From the NCBI GenBank assembly GCA_949316495.1, contig OX439003.1, positions 24,816,162 to 24,880,161 on the forward strand: a stretch of 64,000 nt of DNA, given 5' to 3'. How positions within the stretch are numbered: the stretch's first letter is position 1; each line of letters begins with the position of its first letter. Shown here in pieces: positions 1-14,600 of the stretch. Under the pieces are notes generated by a model. The model did not search any database. It was not told where the DNA came from and was given only the letters and a program-made list of their open reading frames with translations. The stretch comes from Amphiduros pacificus (lineage: Eukaryota; Annelida; Polychaeta; Phyllodocida; Hesionidae). Both the position numbers and the translations under genes were made by a program.

Positions 1-1259
1 AATTGTAAAATTAATTGATACAACTAGAATAAAAAATAGGTTGAGGATTACACAAGTATTTTTCATGTCATTATATGATATTGGCCAAATTTCAGAATAC
101 CATAATTATATCATCATAATTATGTGTTTAGAAATTCATATTTTATGACAACAATGAGTCTGTTATTCAACATACTCGAAAGCATGATACATATACAAAA
201 AGAGAGTGTATAGTTGGTTTGTGTGCTGTTGACTCACAGAAGAATGTCAACATCTGTCAGATTGCCACAGCAGAATTGTCCCAAGTTCATCTGTCAGTGC
301 TTTTCAAGTTATAGTCAGCAGGGACCTTGCTCAAATCCAGTTCATTATCACCCAACCAGACACCTAGCAGGCTACCTGGCATACACACACAAGTCCCTTG
401 TATATTTATTCATGATGATTTTCGTATTCATATCATTCATTTATTTAGTCATCAGATCAATGGGTATATATATGCTATTGATAACCAGAGCCTCTGCCTG
501 AAAAGTGTGGACATTCGTATCTGGAAATATGGAAAATATATGGAATTTATTGAATATAAAAAATGTTTTTATGTTTATTAATTGTGCCAAAATTCAGCCA
601 AGCAAATCATACTACAAGGGAATCAGTTTACTTCTAAGAGGCATTTATTTAATAATCATTCAAAGTTCAAAGTCAATCAAATAGGTTAGTCATCTTTATC
701 TATTTATATTTATATACATTTTATAAAAACTCGGTGCCATCTTCATCCCCAAAGATCAATGCTTGAAGAAGAAAAGCAGGACTTAATTTCCATCACCAGG
801 AATAAAAAGTCAAGTTGAAAAGTCATTATTATGCTGAATTTCTTATGCTTTGTAGGCTGTTTGTACTTATTAACATAAATATGTTAGTATGTATGAACAT
901 ATTTACAATTTAAGTTACTTTGAAGATATTTACAGATTTTTAAGCCCTTGGGTATTGCAACGAAACAGCCTCAGATATGTGAGTCATTCATTGAAATATT
1001 CCGAATAGTTTATATCTGGACGAACACTATTTTTCAGGAGTTAAAGATTTGAGATGACGACCCCCAAATCTGTTACTGAGTATATGCTTGACCTGAAAAC
1101 CCAAATACAACCATTTATGTGCATAACTTTGATTTTTTTTGCTACAGTCATATATTGTGTTAAGAAATCAATTTTGTTAACTATTTATCAGAAAGACATG
1201 AAATCTTATAATTCTAATAACTGCAGGCCATAAATCAACTTCCTCATTGAAATAAATAA

Positions 1260-1295
1260 AACCTAAGAGTAATATATGTGTATTACTCTAAGGTT
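1260..1295. other. Short inverted repeat (15-bp arms)
   Basis: The arms aacctaagagtaata (1260-1274) and tattactctaaggtt (1281-1295) are complementary except at one central position, with a 6-base loop. It could fold as a small hairpin; there is no evidence that it is a gene or terminator. Confidence 0.7.
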
Positions 1296-3063
1296 ATGTA
1301 CATTGGAAAGAAAATGGCCATATTCAAAGCACATCGTTTAAAATTTGGGTGCCTCACATCTTTGAAATAGCTGAGCAGTGACTGTGATCTTTGATCAGTG
1401 ATGGAGATAATTTTTTTCAGACACAGGTCTAAAAATTACAATTATTCATATCTTTTAGACCATTGACATGACTTAAATTTGTTTTTCTATCAAATTTCTT
1501 GTAGAGAAAACTGCATAGACTTACTAAATTTGACAGGCAATATGTTCACATGCTTATAAGCATAGATAGTCATTTCCCATTTCTCTAAGCACTAATAAGG
1601 TAATATACTTGGCTATTGCTTGACCATATTTTGCTTTGCATGGCCATCCAGACTCTGGGTTCAAAAAGACCACTGAGCATGACAAGATTTTGCCATAACC
1701 TGTAGTCAGGAATATGTATGACCAAATAGATTTATTTTGCTCTACTGCTTAGCATTAATGTGTTTGCTGAAGTGAGGGGGGTCACTTCCCATCACCAATC
1801 CTCTGCACACATGACTGGTCTACCAGTATTCACATGGGCAAACACAGAGTGAAAAACTTTTCGTCCAGAGGATCAAGACTAAATTCAAAATGGACACCTG
1901 TGTAAACGAAAGTCTGGTCAGATTATAAAACTCCCAATTGGTAGTTGTTAAAGTTCAAATTTCTCCCAAGTTATCACAAAAATCAGTGCTCACCACCATT
2001 TTAATTTGCCAATATTTGATAAATGTTCCCTAAAGGAAATTTGTCCAAATACACATTTACATATGACATAACAGAGAAAGCATCATTATATACTTCCTTG
2101 CAGAATAATTGTGCTGTATGCTTGTCACTAATTTTCATGATTTTTCCTTGGGTTCTAAAAGCAATATCTACTTCTTCAAGGTAGAATATATTTCGTTGCT
2201 GTTTGTAAGCCAAACTTGGTCATTTTTAATTTGGGCAGAGACCTCTTTTAAGACTCCTACACAATAGTAAGTGTTGACAGGAACAAACATTCCTGTACCT
2301 GTAGATTTTGGTGTCTTCATGGAAACAATCTGATTTGATTTACATGCAATTTATTACCCTTGAGTTTGTGAAAAAAGGAACTTTATGAATATTGTGGATA
2401 TTTAGAACTAGGATAAGGTATTAATGTTACTGTACAAATATTTATTGTTCACAGGTTTTGTAATCATGTTACATGTAATGTTCTTATTCCATGCCTAAAA
2501 TAAATGTTTACCATGGATTCTCCTATATAACCTTATGAATGGATTATTTCAACTAAAATACCCAAACTGTGAAGCAAATAATGTTTTACAGACCCTTGGT
2601 GTGATCAGAGCAGTTGTGACTAGGTTAAAAAATAAAATCTTTGTTTCCAATAAGGTGCCCCAAGAAAATAGGATTAGGGTAGATTTTTATTTTATTTTAT
2701 TATGTTTTTGTTTTATTTCTACCTTTACAAAATTTTGCTTAAACATTGACTCGTTTTTATTTAGCAAAACATAATAATTGTAATTGTAGATTTCTGTGTA
2801 TCTTCAGAGACAAAGCTCTTGGCCCTACCAGCAGCTTTGATAGGCCAAAGGATCTGTTGAATATATGTTTAGTTTGAATCCACGAACCACCAGTAACTTT
2901 AAGATTTTATTGCACTTTAAAGTTGACCTTATTTAGCCTCTTACATTTAACATTCTATTGTTGAAAAAAGATTATTTTTTAACCAAAAACAAAAAAAGAA
3001 AAACATTAAAAATAGGTAGGCTAATTGGTCATATGTCTATAGTTGAATACCAGAGAAAATGGC

Positions 3064-3065
<2 letters not shown>

Positions 3066-3113
<48 letters not shown>
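3066..3113. repeat. (AG)n microsatellite
   Basis: An uninterrupted AG dinucleotide run of 24 units. Confidence 0.98.
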
Positions 3114-3115
<2 letters not shown>

Positions 3116-5655
3116 AGGAAGTCACATTTTCTTGTTTTTGCAAAGCTGGAAATTTCATTATCTTATTCTGAGCAAAGTATTGAAGAAAAATAATTGAGAA
3201 TATGATCTGTATACATTTGAAACTGATGATTCTCACAGTTGAGCCCAAAATACACATACCAATGATACTTTTTTATATTGGATGGAAATAGCTACTGATT
3301 CATGTCTTATTAATTTTAGCAAAAATTAGAGGCTTCATATTTATATTTTGTGTTTTTTTTTCTTATCATCATGACACATATTCTGAGCAATATTGGGTCA
3401 GTTGCTATCTCCTGATTGAGTGAGTGGAGGATGCCCTATAGGTTAGGATTAACAATACACATACCAGTGCAGATTAGACAAGATAACCAGAGATTAGTAA
3501 CCTACATAGTGGCCATAGTATTTATATGTATAGCTTTCTTTGGTCTCCCTGTTCTTGTGTTATTCACAATTGAATAGAGGTCTGAAGATTATTGATGCTT
3601 TAAAATATCCCCCTCATTCTTTAATTGTGTGCCTGTGGTTACATATTTGGGAAAGAGGAAGGTTCAAAGGTTAAATTAGTTTTCTGTGATTGAATATTTC
3701 AAAATCTAATATATATTTCAAATGTAGGTATTGTATTTAAAAAATAAGTCATGTTACCCATATATATCTGGTCAATAGTTGCATAATACTCAAGATTATT
3801 TATTTATCACTGTGATTAAGGAATATGATTAGGTATGATTCTAGACATATCTGTGAACATTTATTTATATACTAATCTTGTCCATCTAATAACCAAGAAC
3901 TAAGCTTGATGTGAAGCCTAATCTGACAAATAAGAGATATGATTGGAATACAGGGCACAGGCGATGGGTATTTCCCGATAACATCAAACATATATATGTG
4001 TCTGTGTGTGAAATAGAAATCATGTAGAAATATTTATGATTAGATGAGCAATAATTAAGTAGAAGGATCTCTAGTTATCAGATTTTTTTTAGTTAACTAG
4101 CCATACAACCAGAATCTGTGCATCTATATATAAAACTATTTCATTCAGGTCAGACAATATGGCATTTGCCATGTGAAATAGTGTTGATTGTAACTTTAAT
4201 TTGACATTAACGTTCTGAAATTTGAAGATGGGACAATTTGTGAATTTGCTCAGGGGATTGGTGTAGTGGAATATGATATGTCGCTGTAGATCACACAGTG
4301 CCCATCCCATATATTTTAGCTAATACCTCAGAATCTCCATATCAGTCAGTTGATGTTAAACAATTATGAGCCAACATGGTCAAATAAGGCCTCTGCATGA
4401 CTCTCTGAAATCACACTTGGAAATATCAAGATTTATAGATTTATTCAGATATGCAACAGATACCTCTGGATTGACATAATATGGTCACACAATTCTCCTG
4501 TGTGACCTCATCTGGTCACATTCATAAATGATCAAATATATGTTGGGCACCAACTGTTAATAGAATGTAGATTAAGTTTCTGTCAATATTAAAAGCTCGC
4601 TTTAGGTGGCATATTAAAAACTCTCAGAATACAAATCATTTTTAATAATGATTGTTTTTGGTTTGAGGCAAATGATTAATACAACAAGCAATATGTGTGA
4701 ACATAAATGAAAATGTTTGAAATTAATTTATTTTGAACAATGATTTAGGTTTATAGGACAGGTGTCAACATTTTGGCTTTGAATGAGATAACCATTTTAG
4801 GCTGTTCAACCCATAAAGGTGAAGATTAAGACTTTTTGGTTTAGTTGGTCTGATGTATTAGATTACAATATTCATCACATCAGCAAAAGTAAATTGTAAA
4901 TGTAGCTTAAAAATGGTGTCTTTGTTTTCCTGCACACCCAAACCTAAATAGAGTGTGGAATATTTAGGATATAAGATATAATAGTAAAGAAAACCTCTCA
5001 ACAGAATTCATAGCTGACAATCCAGGGATGTATCAAGTTTTCAGGCACATATAGACCCAGATGGTTGAGCCATTTTCCATGAGCCCAAAATTGTGGCCAC
5101 CATCCTGAGCTTTGTTCTTTTCATTGTACCTTGACTTTGACCTAAATCCTTATTCTTTGATGTAAAATAGATTTCCTTAATTTGTGATCATTCTACAAAC
5201 CTGGGTCTTAATCTCTGACCATTCGTGATGTCACAACTCTATGTACTATATTATGGTTAGGACATGATAATTTTCATTGTAACAAGAAGAGTGGGTAGAT
5301 TATGAGATGATGAACAATTTATCCCAGAACTAGGGGGTCTCAGTTTCAGAAACAGGGAAAAGGTAGGGATTTATATTCCAATTTAAGAGGTCTGTATCCA
5401 AGAATTAAGGATATATATTTTGAGTGCTTCAGTTAATTCAAATTTAATGCTTGTGCTAAGAGAAAAGAAAGGTGCAATCAATTCACACTTGCATTTTAAA
5501 TGAGATATGTTGTATTTTCTAGATTATGTCTATAGATATAATATGTAAGGGCGAGACAGTGGTAGTGCACTGCAGCACAAGACTTCTGCTGGTGGTTGTG
5601 TGTAGTGTGGGTATGTAACCTAATTTGGGTGTTTGTGTGAACATGTAGCAAGGAA

Positions 5656-8600
5656 CCCACTTCTCCCAGCCTTTCTACCTACTCCCCCACTCTAGGCCCA
5701 CCTCTCCCAGCCTTCCTACCAACTCCCCCACTCTAGGCCCACCTCTCCCAGCCTTCCTACCAACTCCCCCACTCTAGGCCCACCTCTCCCAGCCTTCCTA
5801 CCAACTCCCCCACTCTGGGCCCACCTCTCCCAGCCTTCCTACCTACTCCCCCACTCTGGGCCCACCTCTCCCAGCCTTCCTACCAACTCCCCCACTCTGG
5901 GTCCACCTCTCCCAGCCTTCCTACCTATTCCCCCACTCTGGGCCCACCTCTCCCAGCCTTCCTACCTACTCCCCCACTCTGGGCCCACCTCTCCCAGCCT
6001 TCCTACCTACTCCCCCACTCTGGGTCCACCTCTCCCAGCCTTCCTACCTACTCCCCCACTCTGGGCCCACCTCTCCCAGCCTTCCTACCAACTCCCCCAC
6101 TCTAGGCCCACCTCTCCCAGCCTTTCTACCTACTCCCCCACTCTAGGCCCACCTCTCCCAGCCTTCCTACCAACTCCCCCACTCTAGGCCCACCTCTCCC
6201 AGCCTTCCTACCAACTCCCCCACTCTAGGCCCACCTCTCCCAGCCTTCCTACCTACTCCCCCACTCTGGGTCCACCTCTCCCAGCCTTCCTACCAACTCC
6301 CCCACTCTAGGCCCACCTCTCCCAGCCTTCCTACCTACTCCCCCACTCTGGGTCCACCTCTCCCAGCCTTCCTACCAACTCCCCCACTCTAGGCCCACCT
6401 CTCCCAGCCTTCCTACCTACTCCCCCACTCTGGGCCCACCTCTCCCAGCCTTCCTACCTACTCTCCCACTCTGGGCCCACCTCTCCCAGCCTTCCTACCA
6501 ACTCCCCCACTCTGGGCCCACCTCTCCCAGCCTTCCTACCCACTCTCCCACTCTGTGGACACCTCTCCCAGCCTTCCTACCTACTCCCCCACTCTGGGCC
6601 CACCTCTCCCAGCCTTCCTACCCACTCTCCCACTCTGGGTCCACCTCTCCCAGCCTTTCTACCTACTCCCCCACTCTGGGCCCACCTCTCCCAGCCTTCC
6701 TACCAACTCCCCCACTCTGGGTCCACCTCTCCCAGCCTTCCTACCAACTCCCCCACTCTGTGGACACCTCTCCCAGCCTTCCTACCCACTCTCCCACTCT
6801 AGGCCCACCTCTCCCAGCCTTCCTACCAACTCCCCCACTCTGGGCCCACCTCTCCCAGCCTTCCTACCCACTCTCCCACTCTGGGTCCACCTCTCCCAGC
6901 CTTTCTACCTACTCCCCCACTCTGGGCCCACCTCTCCCAGCCTTCCTACCAACTCCCCCACTCTAGGCCCACCTCTCCCAGCCTTCCTACCAACTCCCCC
7001 ACTCTAGGCCCACCTCTCCCAGCCTTCCTACCTACTCCCCCACTCTAGGCCCACCTCTCCCAGCCTTCCTACCTACTCCCCCACTCTGGGCCCACCTCTC
7101 CCAGCCTTCCTACCAACTCCCCCACTCTGTGGACACCTCTCCCAGCCTTCCTACCCACTCTCCCACTCTAGGCCCACCTCTCCCAGCCTTCCTACCAACT
7201 CCCCCACTCTGGGTCCACCTCTCCCAGCCTTCCTACCAACTCCCCCACTCTAGGCCCACCTCTCCCAGCCTTCCTACCAACTCCCCCACTCTAGGCCCAC
7301 CTCTCCCAGCCTTCCTACCAACTCCCCCACTCTAGGCCCACCTCTCCCAGCCTTCCTACCTACTCCCCCACTCTAGGCCCACCTCTCCCAGCCTTCCTAC
7401 CTACTCCCCCACTCTGGGCCCACCTCTCCCAGCCTTCCTACCAACTCCCCCACTCTGTGGACACCTCTCCCAGCCTTCCTACCCACTCTCCCACTCTAGG
7501 CCCACCTCTCCCAGCCTTCCTACCAACTCCCCCACTCTGGGTCCACCTCTCCCAGCCTTCCTACCAACTCCCCCACTCTAGGCCCACCTCTCCCAGCCTT
7601 CCTACCTACTCCCCCACTCTAGGCCCACCTCTCCCAGCCTTCCTACCAACTCCCCCACTCTGGGCCCACCTCTCCCAGCCTTCCTACCCATTCCCCCACT
7701 CTGGGCCCACCTCTCGGAGACTCCCAGCCTTCCTACCTACTCCCCCACTCTAGGCCCACCTCTCCCAGCCTTCCTACCTACTCCTCCACTCTGGGCCCAC
7801 CTCTCCCAGCCTTCCTACCCATTCCCCCACTCTGGGCCCACCTCTCGGAGACTCCCAGCCTTCCTACCTACTCCTCCACTCTGGGCCCACCTCTCCCAGC
7901 CTTCCTACCTACTCCCCCACTCTGGGCCCACCTCTCCCAGCCTTCCTACCTACTCCTCCACTCTGGGCCCACCTCTCCCAGCCTTCCTACCTACTCCTCC
8001 ACTCTGGGCCCACCTCTCCCAGCCTTCCTACCCATTCCCCCACTCTGGGCCCACCTCTCGGAGACTCCCAGCCTTCCTACCTACTCCTCCACTCTGGGCC
8101 CACCTCTCCCAGCCTTCCTACCTACTCTCACACTCTGGGCCCACCTCTCCCAGCCTTCCTACCTATTCCCCCACTCTGGGCCCACCTCTCCCAGCCTTCC
8201 TACCTACTCTCACACTCTGGGCCCACCTCTCCCAGCCTTCCTACCTATTCCCCCACTCTAGGCCCACCTCTCCCAGCCTTCCTACCTACTCCCTCACTCT
8301 AGGCCCATCTCTCCCAGCCTTCCTACCTACTCTCCCACTCTGAGTCCACCTCTCCCAGCCTTCCTACCTACTCTCCCACTCTGAGTCCACCTCTCCCAGC
8401 CTTCCTACCTACTCTCCCACTCTGGGCCCACCTCTCCCAGCCTTCCTACCTACTCTCCCACTCTGAGTCCACCTCTCCCAGCCTTCCTACCTATTCCCCC
8501 ACTCTGGGCCCACCTCTCCCAGCCTTCCTACCTACTCTCCCACTCTGAGTCCACCTCTCCCAGCCTTCCTACCTACTCTCCCACTCTGTGGACACCTCTC

Positions 8601-8688
8601 CCAGCCTTCCTACCTACTCTCCCACTCTGAGTCCACCTCTCCCAGCCTTCCTACCTATTCCCCCACTCTGGGCCCACCTCTCCTAGTC
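5656..8688. repeat. C-rich 41-bp minisatellite, about 74 copies
   Basis: A unit of 41 bp recurs without a break. Each unit contains ctctcccagccttcctacc followed by a C5 run and cactctgggcccac. Variants are frequent: ctagg or ctggg, ccaac or cctac, and a rarer gtggacacc form at 6555, 6760, 7129 and 7457, whose spacings of 205, 369 and 328 are multiples of 41. A longer variant with an extra ggagact occurs near 7716, 7850 and 8057. The strand is strongly asymmetric, C on + and G on -. Because 41 is not a multiple of 3, the proline-rich open frames (up to 150 codons) cycle through all frames; I treat them as non-coding. Confidence 0.98.
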
Positions 8689-11600
8689 CCTCTAAACATA
8701 TAAATGTCCTATCTCTTTGAAAAACAGGTCTGTGCATTTTATGCTGTCCCAGATACTTATTATTGATTTAAATTAAGAGATTTTGATACAGTGTTGCATG
8801 ATAACCTTTGGGTCTTAGGACTTTGCACATTAATAGTTATCTCAAAGATTTGTATGGACTTTTGTGTTAAAGGAACCATAAGTGTGCTAAACCAGCAAAA
8901 ACATATTTTGTGCTAGATTCATGAGGCCATTGAGAGACACCTTAGCCTTCAGAATGGGCTTTGCACATTTCTAAATAATCATTAAATTATATGATTACGT
9001 CACATACACAACAATTCCAAGAAATCTTTATGGAAAACCTATCTAGGCCTAAATCTTTGAAGAAAATCTATCTGGGCCTAAAAACTGTAAAAACCTGGAA
9101 GGACAAAATCATGTAAGGGCCTCAAAATTTTGATACAACCTATCAGGGCCTCAAATAAATTAGGTCAGGATATCAATATGATGTAAACAATTACTTTGAG
9201 CCGATGAGAAGAATTTTTTACAAGGTATTTGACAGAATATCATTTCTTTCAAATATATATTGGACCATAAATCACATGTTTCATCATTCATAGATGATAT
9301 TAATCAACTTTTAAAAATTGCCAATGGAGTTACAAATAGTTTCGGCTGTGCTAATTGAAGAACAGAATTTTCTTGTTCCAAATATCAGCTCAGATTTATT
9401 GTTCTCTAATAAATTTATGCTAAATTTCAGGATCACACTATATTTATTTAGCACAAACCTTTTTTTTAATATCAGGGCCAGTATAAGATTTGATGATAAT
9501 CAGACAAATTTCAGTTATTCCTCAAATGAAAACTTAAAATATTTTTAACCATAACTACATATAAATGAAAAGAACCAAACATTTATTAACCCAATCAAAT
9601 TGTTATGTTTTATCATACATAAGATCAATACTATTGCTAAGACAATGTGGAAGACAATACAAATAGAGTTAATGATTATATTTGATGACAACATTTTTTT
9701 TTGTTAAGCAAAAAATGAAAGTGACTTTTTATTCATAATTACCCTAATATAATGGTACATGAGGAATGAGTGGGTGATGCGGGGTTTGGATTGGCAGTGA
9801 ATGTTTTGTATGAAGACCGGAAGGATTGTTGTATATATATACATGATAATAAGGATGGCAAGCAGACACTGTGACAAATGACATCATTGCTCAGATTCAC
9901 CTGTTGAGAATTCACACTGAGTGGGCTGCCACTACTAATCTACACAAGGTGACTTTTAAGAATAAGTCTAGATTACTGTTTTATAAATTGCTGTAATATC
10001 TAGGTGTTTTTTTTGTTTCTGGTTGATATAGAAACCAGATCTGTCATATCAGGTTTCTCGTCATCAATAATTATTCTATGAAATGACTCTTCACTTTTCA
10101 GTTGAGTGGGCTGTCTGAATTCTCTGATGAGTGTGGTTGGAATTTAAGCTGGTTAGAAAGGTGGAATCTAATTTCTGTGACTTGAAGGGCTGTACATGAA
10201 TTGCAAATATAAAATAGGAGTCAAGAGGCATGACCAAAAATCAGATTTTTTTCAAACAGAAGGACATTAAGATTGAATGGTTCCATCACATTATTCTGTT
10301 TATTCTGTGAGTCCTGGATGAGAACCATGATATAAATTTAATGTCAAGATGAAAATATAATGCCTTGTGGCATTGTCTTTTTGGATGATATGTTTTTAGT
10401 TGTACTATAACAACAGACAGGGCTAAAAATTACAAATAGATATGCCATATAGGGACTATATATTAAATGCTGTTTTCTATATGAGACATTGGAGTTGTTT
10501 GTTGGGAATGGCTGTGGTTATTATTCATTTTAACTGTTCCCTTGTTGTGGAGACCCATATTGTATGGGAGATATTGGTAGAAGGCACTAGCCTGCTGAGG
10601 CAAGGCATATCACTGCCCACCTATGTCTTGTATTCCTCGGAGCTGATGCATATTTAACCTGCATTGTGAATACAGTACAGGATAGATCACAGTGCTCCTT
10701 TGCTTATTCATCTGCATGATTGAGAACTGATACGTAATTAGAAGTCGTCCACACTCCCAGATCTGCTGAACAATACCACACAGCTTTGCTGATATTAATA
10801 TCTGGCCATAGAAAAGGCTGCTGGTGGATTAACATCACTCAGAAGCAATGGTCTGACCAGTCAACAAGTGTGTAGTGCCAAGCATAGTCTGCAGTGTTCA
10901 ATCCACTCCAAATCTAAAATGTAAATCTCTTTTGATGATATTAAAAAATTGCATTTTCAAATGTTTCATTATGCAAAAGTGGCTACATTTTGCAAAAATC
11001 ACCACATGATTATAATGACATTTGCTTTGATGAAGTCTTTGTGTTGGATAATATGGACTTGTGGGGGGGCAGGGCATGGTTGCACTGATGCCCACCACAA
11101 CAATGTACATAACTGTTGAACTAATTGAATTGGAGGAAGCCATATTGATTGAGTACAATGCATGGTGAGGTCAAGGCTGTGGGGTAATGCAGCAGCAACA
11201 CTGACCCACTGCCCATCTGGACCACTTGGTCACCGCCTTCTGTTGTTCCATTTCCTCCTTGCCAAGACATATACAGCTGTGAAAAATGGCAATTGTGTGA
11301 CCAAAACTGTCAAATTCAAAAGTGAATTCAGACTGACAGCTGTGAATGGAACCCAAGTCAAGACAATGCCGCAAGTGAAATCACAGAATTCATAGTCTAT
11401 TCCTTGGATCCTCATTTCTCAGCCAGAAAAAGGAGTGATGATAGCATAAGAGGAGAAATCTGAAAGAATCGAACAGGTGGATGAGATTAGACATGTCAAA
11501 ATGGATGATTGCATGTAGCATGCACAAGAGGTCATATCTAGAGGTGGCTTAGGCACAGTATATGAGTTAATTGATCAATCCCAAACAAACATCGGTCCCT

Positions 11601-14600
11601 TGTTGCATGTTTTGTTTAGACTATGTCGTTTGGAGAAAAAAAACCAGATGAAGCACTTCTATGCTGTGTGTGTAAATATGGTAAAAAGCGATGGTTTGTG
11701 AGCAGGCCTGGTGCATTGTATGAGAGGGAGGCAGTTGTATGGCTGTGATCACCGCTGCAGTATGCCGCATGTTACCGGTAAACCACCACCACCTGCAAGT
11801 CTTAGCAGACAGATCAAATATAATGTCACACAGAAAGGTAGCGGGGGCATTGTGTCTGGCTGGTAAACTGGATTTTGTAGGTAGCTCGGAAATTGCAGTC
11901 ATCACAGTTAAACTTGTCCTGTTCATGAATTGAAATGGTTTTGTGGTCAACCAAAAAAAGATTTATATTAATGTATGGGTTATGCAGTAAATTGGTCATC
12001 CTATTGTGTGAATGGTATCCATTGTGATAGAGAGTATGACTGTGGCATCAATAACTGATATAATACCAAAACAATCGTTTGTATATTACTTATTATGATC
12101 ACTTCAAATATTTCTAGCTTACTATTCTATTGTCAGTACACTATTTATCATATTTATCACAAAAATACTAGAACCATTAATGCACACTATTTATCATGAT
12201 CATTCCTTACCACTTCATACCAGATCCATTATTGGAACCCAATATTTCATGATCCCTTCTTCCCAGACCCATTCTTTTTACCCAATGTATCATGATCACT
12301 GCAACAAGTGATCACTAAAATCAGCATCTCTTGCAAGCCTTAGGGATCTTCCATCAAGAAAACATGGTGAACGCTTGATTCTGAGCAGAAAACCTTTACT
12401 TTGTTCGAATTGTGGTGAATATTCCTTTTGATGATACTGTGTCTTTACCAGTGGTTTTAATATTAATCACTGCAACAGATTTACTATACAAAGCAGCTGA
12501 ATGATATCTCCTAAGAAAACTACTTGTTTGTTTTCGACTGTTCCTTACCAGTGCTAGGTATAAATTTTGTTTAGATATTAAGTGGACAAAGGTGTCCTTG
12601 CCAAAGGTCAGGTGTAAGATTCTGGGTAAACTCCAAGGTCAGTACTTGGAAATGGGTCTAAAATGGCCTGATGTTATAAGGAGGCAGGGTATACATCAAG
12701 ATCAATATTATATGGGGAGTGGTGAGTGCCTGGTCAGCTGTCAATACTTATCCTATGTATCAATATGGGGCATTATATATCATAAATCCTAACACATGTA
12801 TCAGTTCTGTCTATTCTAAAGCAGGTTGTCTTATGATGGTCTTATTCCTGACCATTAATTAAGTAAATGAAGATTTTTTTTTTGGCACATTATCAATTTG
12901 ATCGATCTGATCCATTTCTTTCTGTTTTGCATGAAACAAAGTCCTTCTTATGTGTTTAAATGAAACACTTAGTTCATCTCAATAACAGAACCATGAATGT
13001 TCAACACTCCCAGTGGGATTGCTTTCAGTTAACATAATTTTTACTAATTTTAATTGCAACCATACTGTAAAATTGTACAAAAAAACATTTATTCCACAAT
13101 GCTAAATGATCTTTATTGTTCAGATGCATAATTTTAAGAAAAGAATATCTGCTCTTAATCAGGTGTTAATATGGTTGAGGAGATTTATACACAGAAACCC
13201 ATGACAACAAGACCAGTACAGAAATATGACAAGTTATTATAAATATACAATGAGAGGAGTTCTGATCAACATTCTAATGGGATGGACAGACACCTGTAGC
13301 ATGCACAGCAGGTCTCAGCACACAGTCTGTCCTGTTCACCAGTGAAGTGGGAAATATCTGTCCCATTTTTGCAGTTTTTTTAGTTGAAAAAGACCTTGTA
13401 GAAAACTTAAATGAGATTCTAATGTTGGTGCAGTCATTTTCAAATCAACCACATGGGCGGGAGAAGAATTTGGGTGTGCACAGAACACAAAAAATAGCCA
13501 TACTTTCTGTTTTGTGGTAAGCATGTTTGTGGCAGCACTACACTTATGAGGTTTTCATGCATAGAAGTGCAAAAGGAAGATTTTGGTTGGAAAGATAAGG
13601 TAATTGATAATTGACCTGAGCTCAGTTAACCCATTAATTCATCAATAGCAGATATCTGGTTATTGTTGAATACTGCTCCATGTGCAACTGCTGCCATATT
13701 GACTTGACTTGGGCAATACAGTTCATGGTAATATATAATTTTAGCTTCAACATTTTCCTATCTTATCAGGTATTTTAGTTATTTAAAAAAAGTAAAGATC
13801 CTAAAGAGAGGATTTCAACTTTAAAAAATATTGTTTATCATTGGAACAGATGATGATCATATTCAAGATAATAACCCTCATACACATTGGTATTGAAGAT
13901 TACGGCGAAACTTCTCATATGTATAGATATCATAGGCATGAAAATCCTGTCCCATAAGTGAGGGTGGAGAAGGGCACATATCAGAGGTGTGACAACCCTA
14001 GAGGTTAAGGTGAAGCAGTGCACATGTGTAGATATCAGAGGTGTGAATATCAATGATGAGTCAGCTATGCCACCTCATTTCACCTGCTACTTGAGCATTA
14101 CTCATCCCATCAGTTTAACGCCCAGCGAGCTAGATGGGGTAGCACTTGGCTCTGATGGTTCATTGGTATCATCAGGACATGCTGCTCTAAGATTTCACCC
14201 TTCACAAAGAGGCTTTTACTAATTATAAGTCATTTTAAATTGTCTGATATTGAGGGTCTGCAAAAACAAATTTGTTTGAATATGGAAAATATGTGAAACA
14301 TGATTGATATTTACATATATTTTTTCTGATGTTTTATTCAAAGAGCTTCATATTTATATGTTTAAAATGAAAACAGTGATAACTTGTCATTACAATAGAT
14401 CAGACAATGTTGGAAGTGTCGAGTGTCATGTATACTGCAGATAGCATTATGCCAGTATTATAGACAAAACACATAAGGAGCAGTGACAGGGTTCTGGTAT
14501 GCCTGAACATCATATTGCCACAACCATAATATCCATCAACATTTTAATATTTCCTTTCCATGACAACCATCATCATATTCCTCATTGTGATATTATAACC

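Larger units (their letters stand above)
1..5655. other. AT-rich non-coding DNA, probably first-intron sequence
   Basis: There is no recognisable gene or RNA gene here. Short open frames (the longest is 95 codons) have random composition. It contains a short hairpin at 1260-1295 and a GA microsatellite at 3066-3113. It is assigned to the intron upstream of exon A only because nothing else is present; it could equally be upstream of the gene or in another intron. Confidence 0.6.

Noticed and set aside
6555-7753. Proline-rich open frames on the + strand
   Set aside because: They are repeat by-products of the 41-bp array; the presumed starts are GTG in a repeat variant and the same word appears in every frame.
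14110-14220. Possible tRNA-derived SINE head (gctagatggggtagcact and a later ggttcattggtat)
   Set aside because: Promoter-box resemblance is weak, no tail or target duplication could be seen, and no second copy exists in the window; the similar-looking stretch near 48005 does not align well with it.
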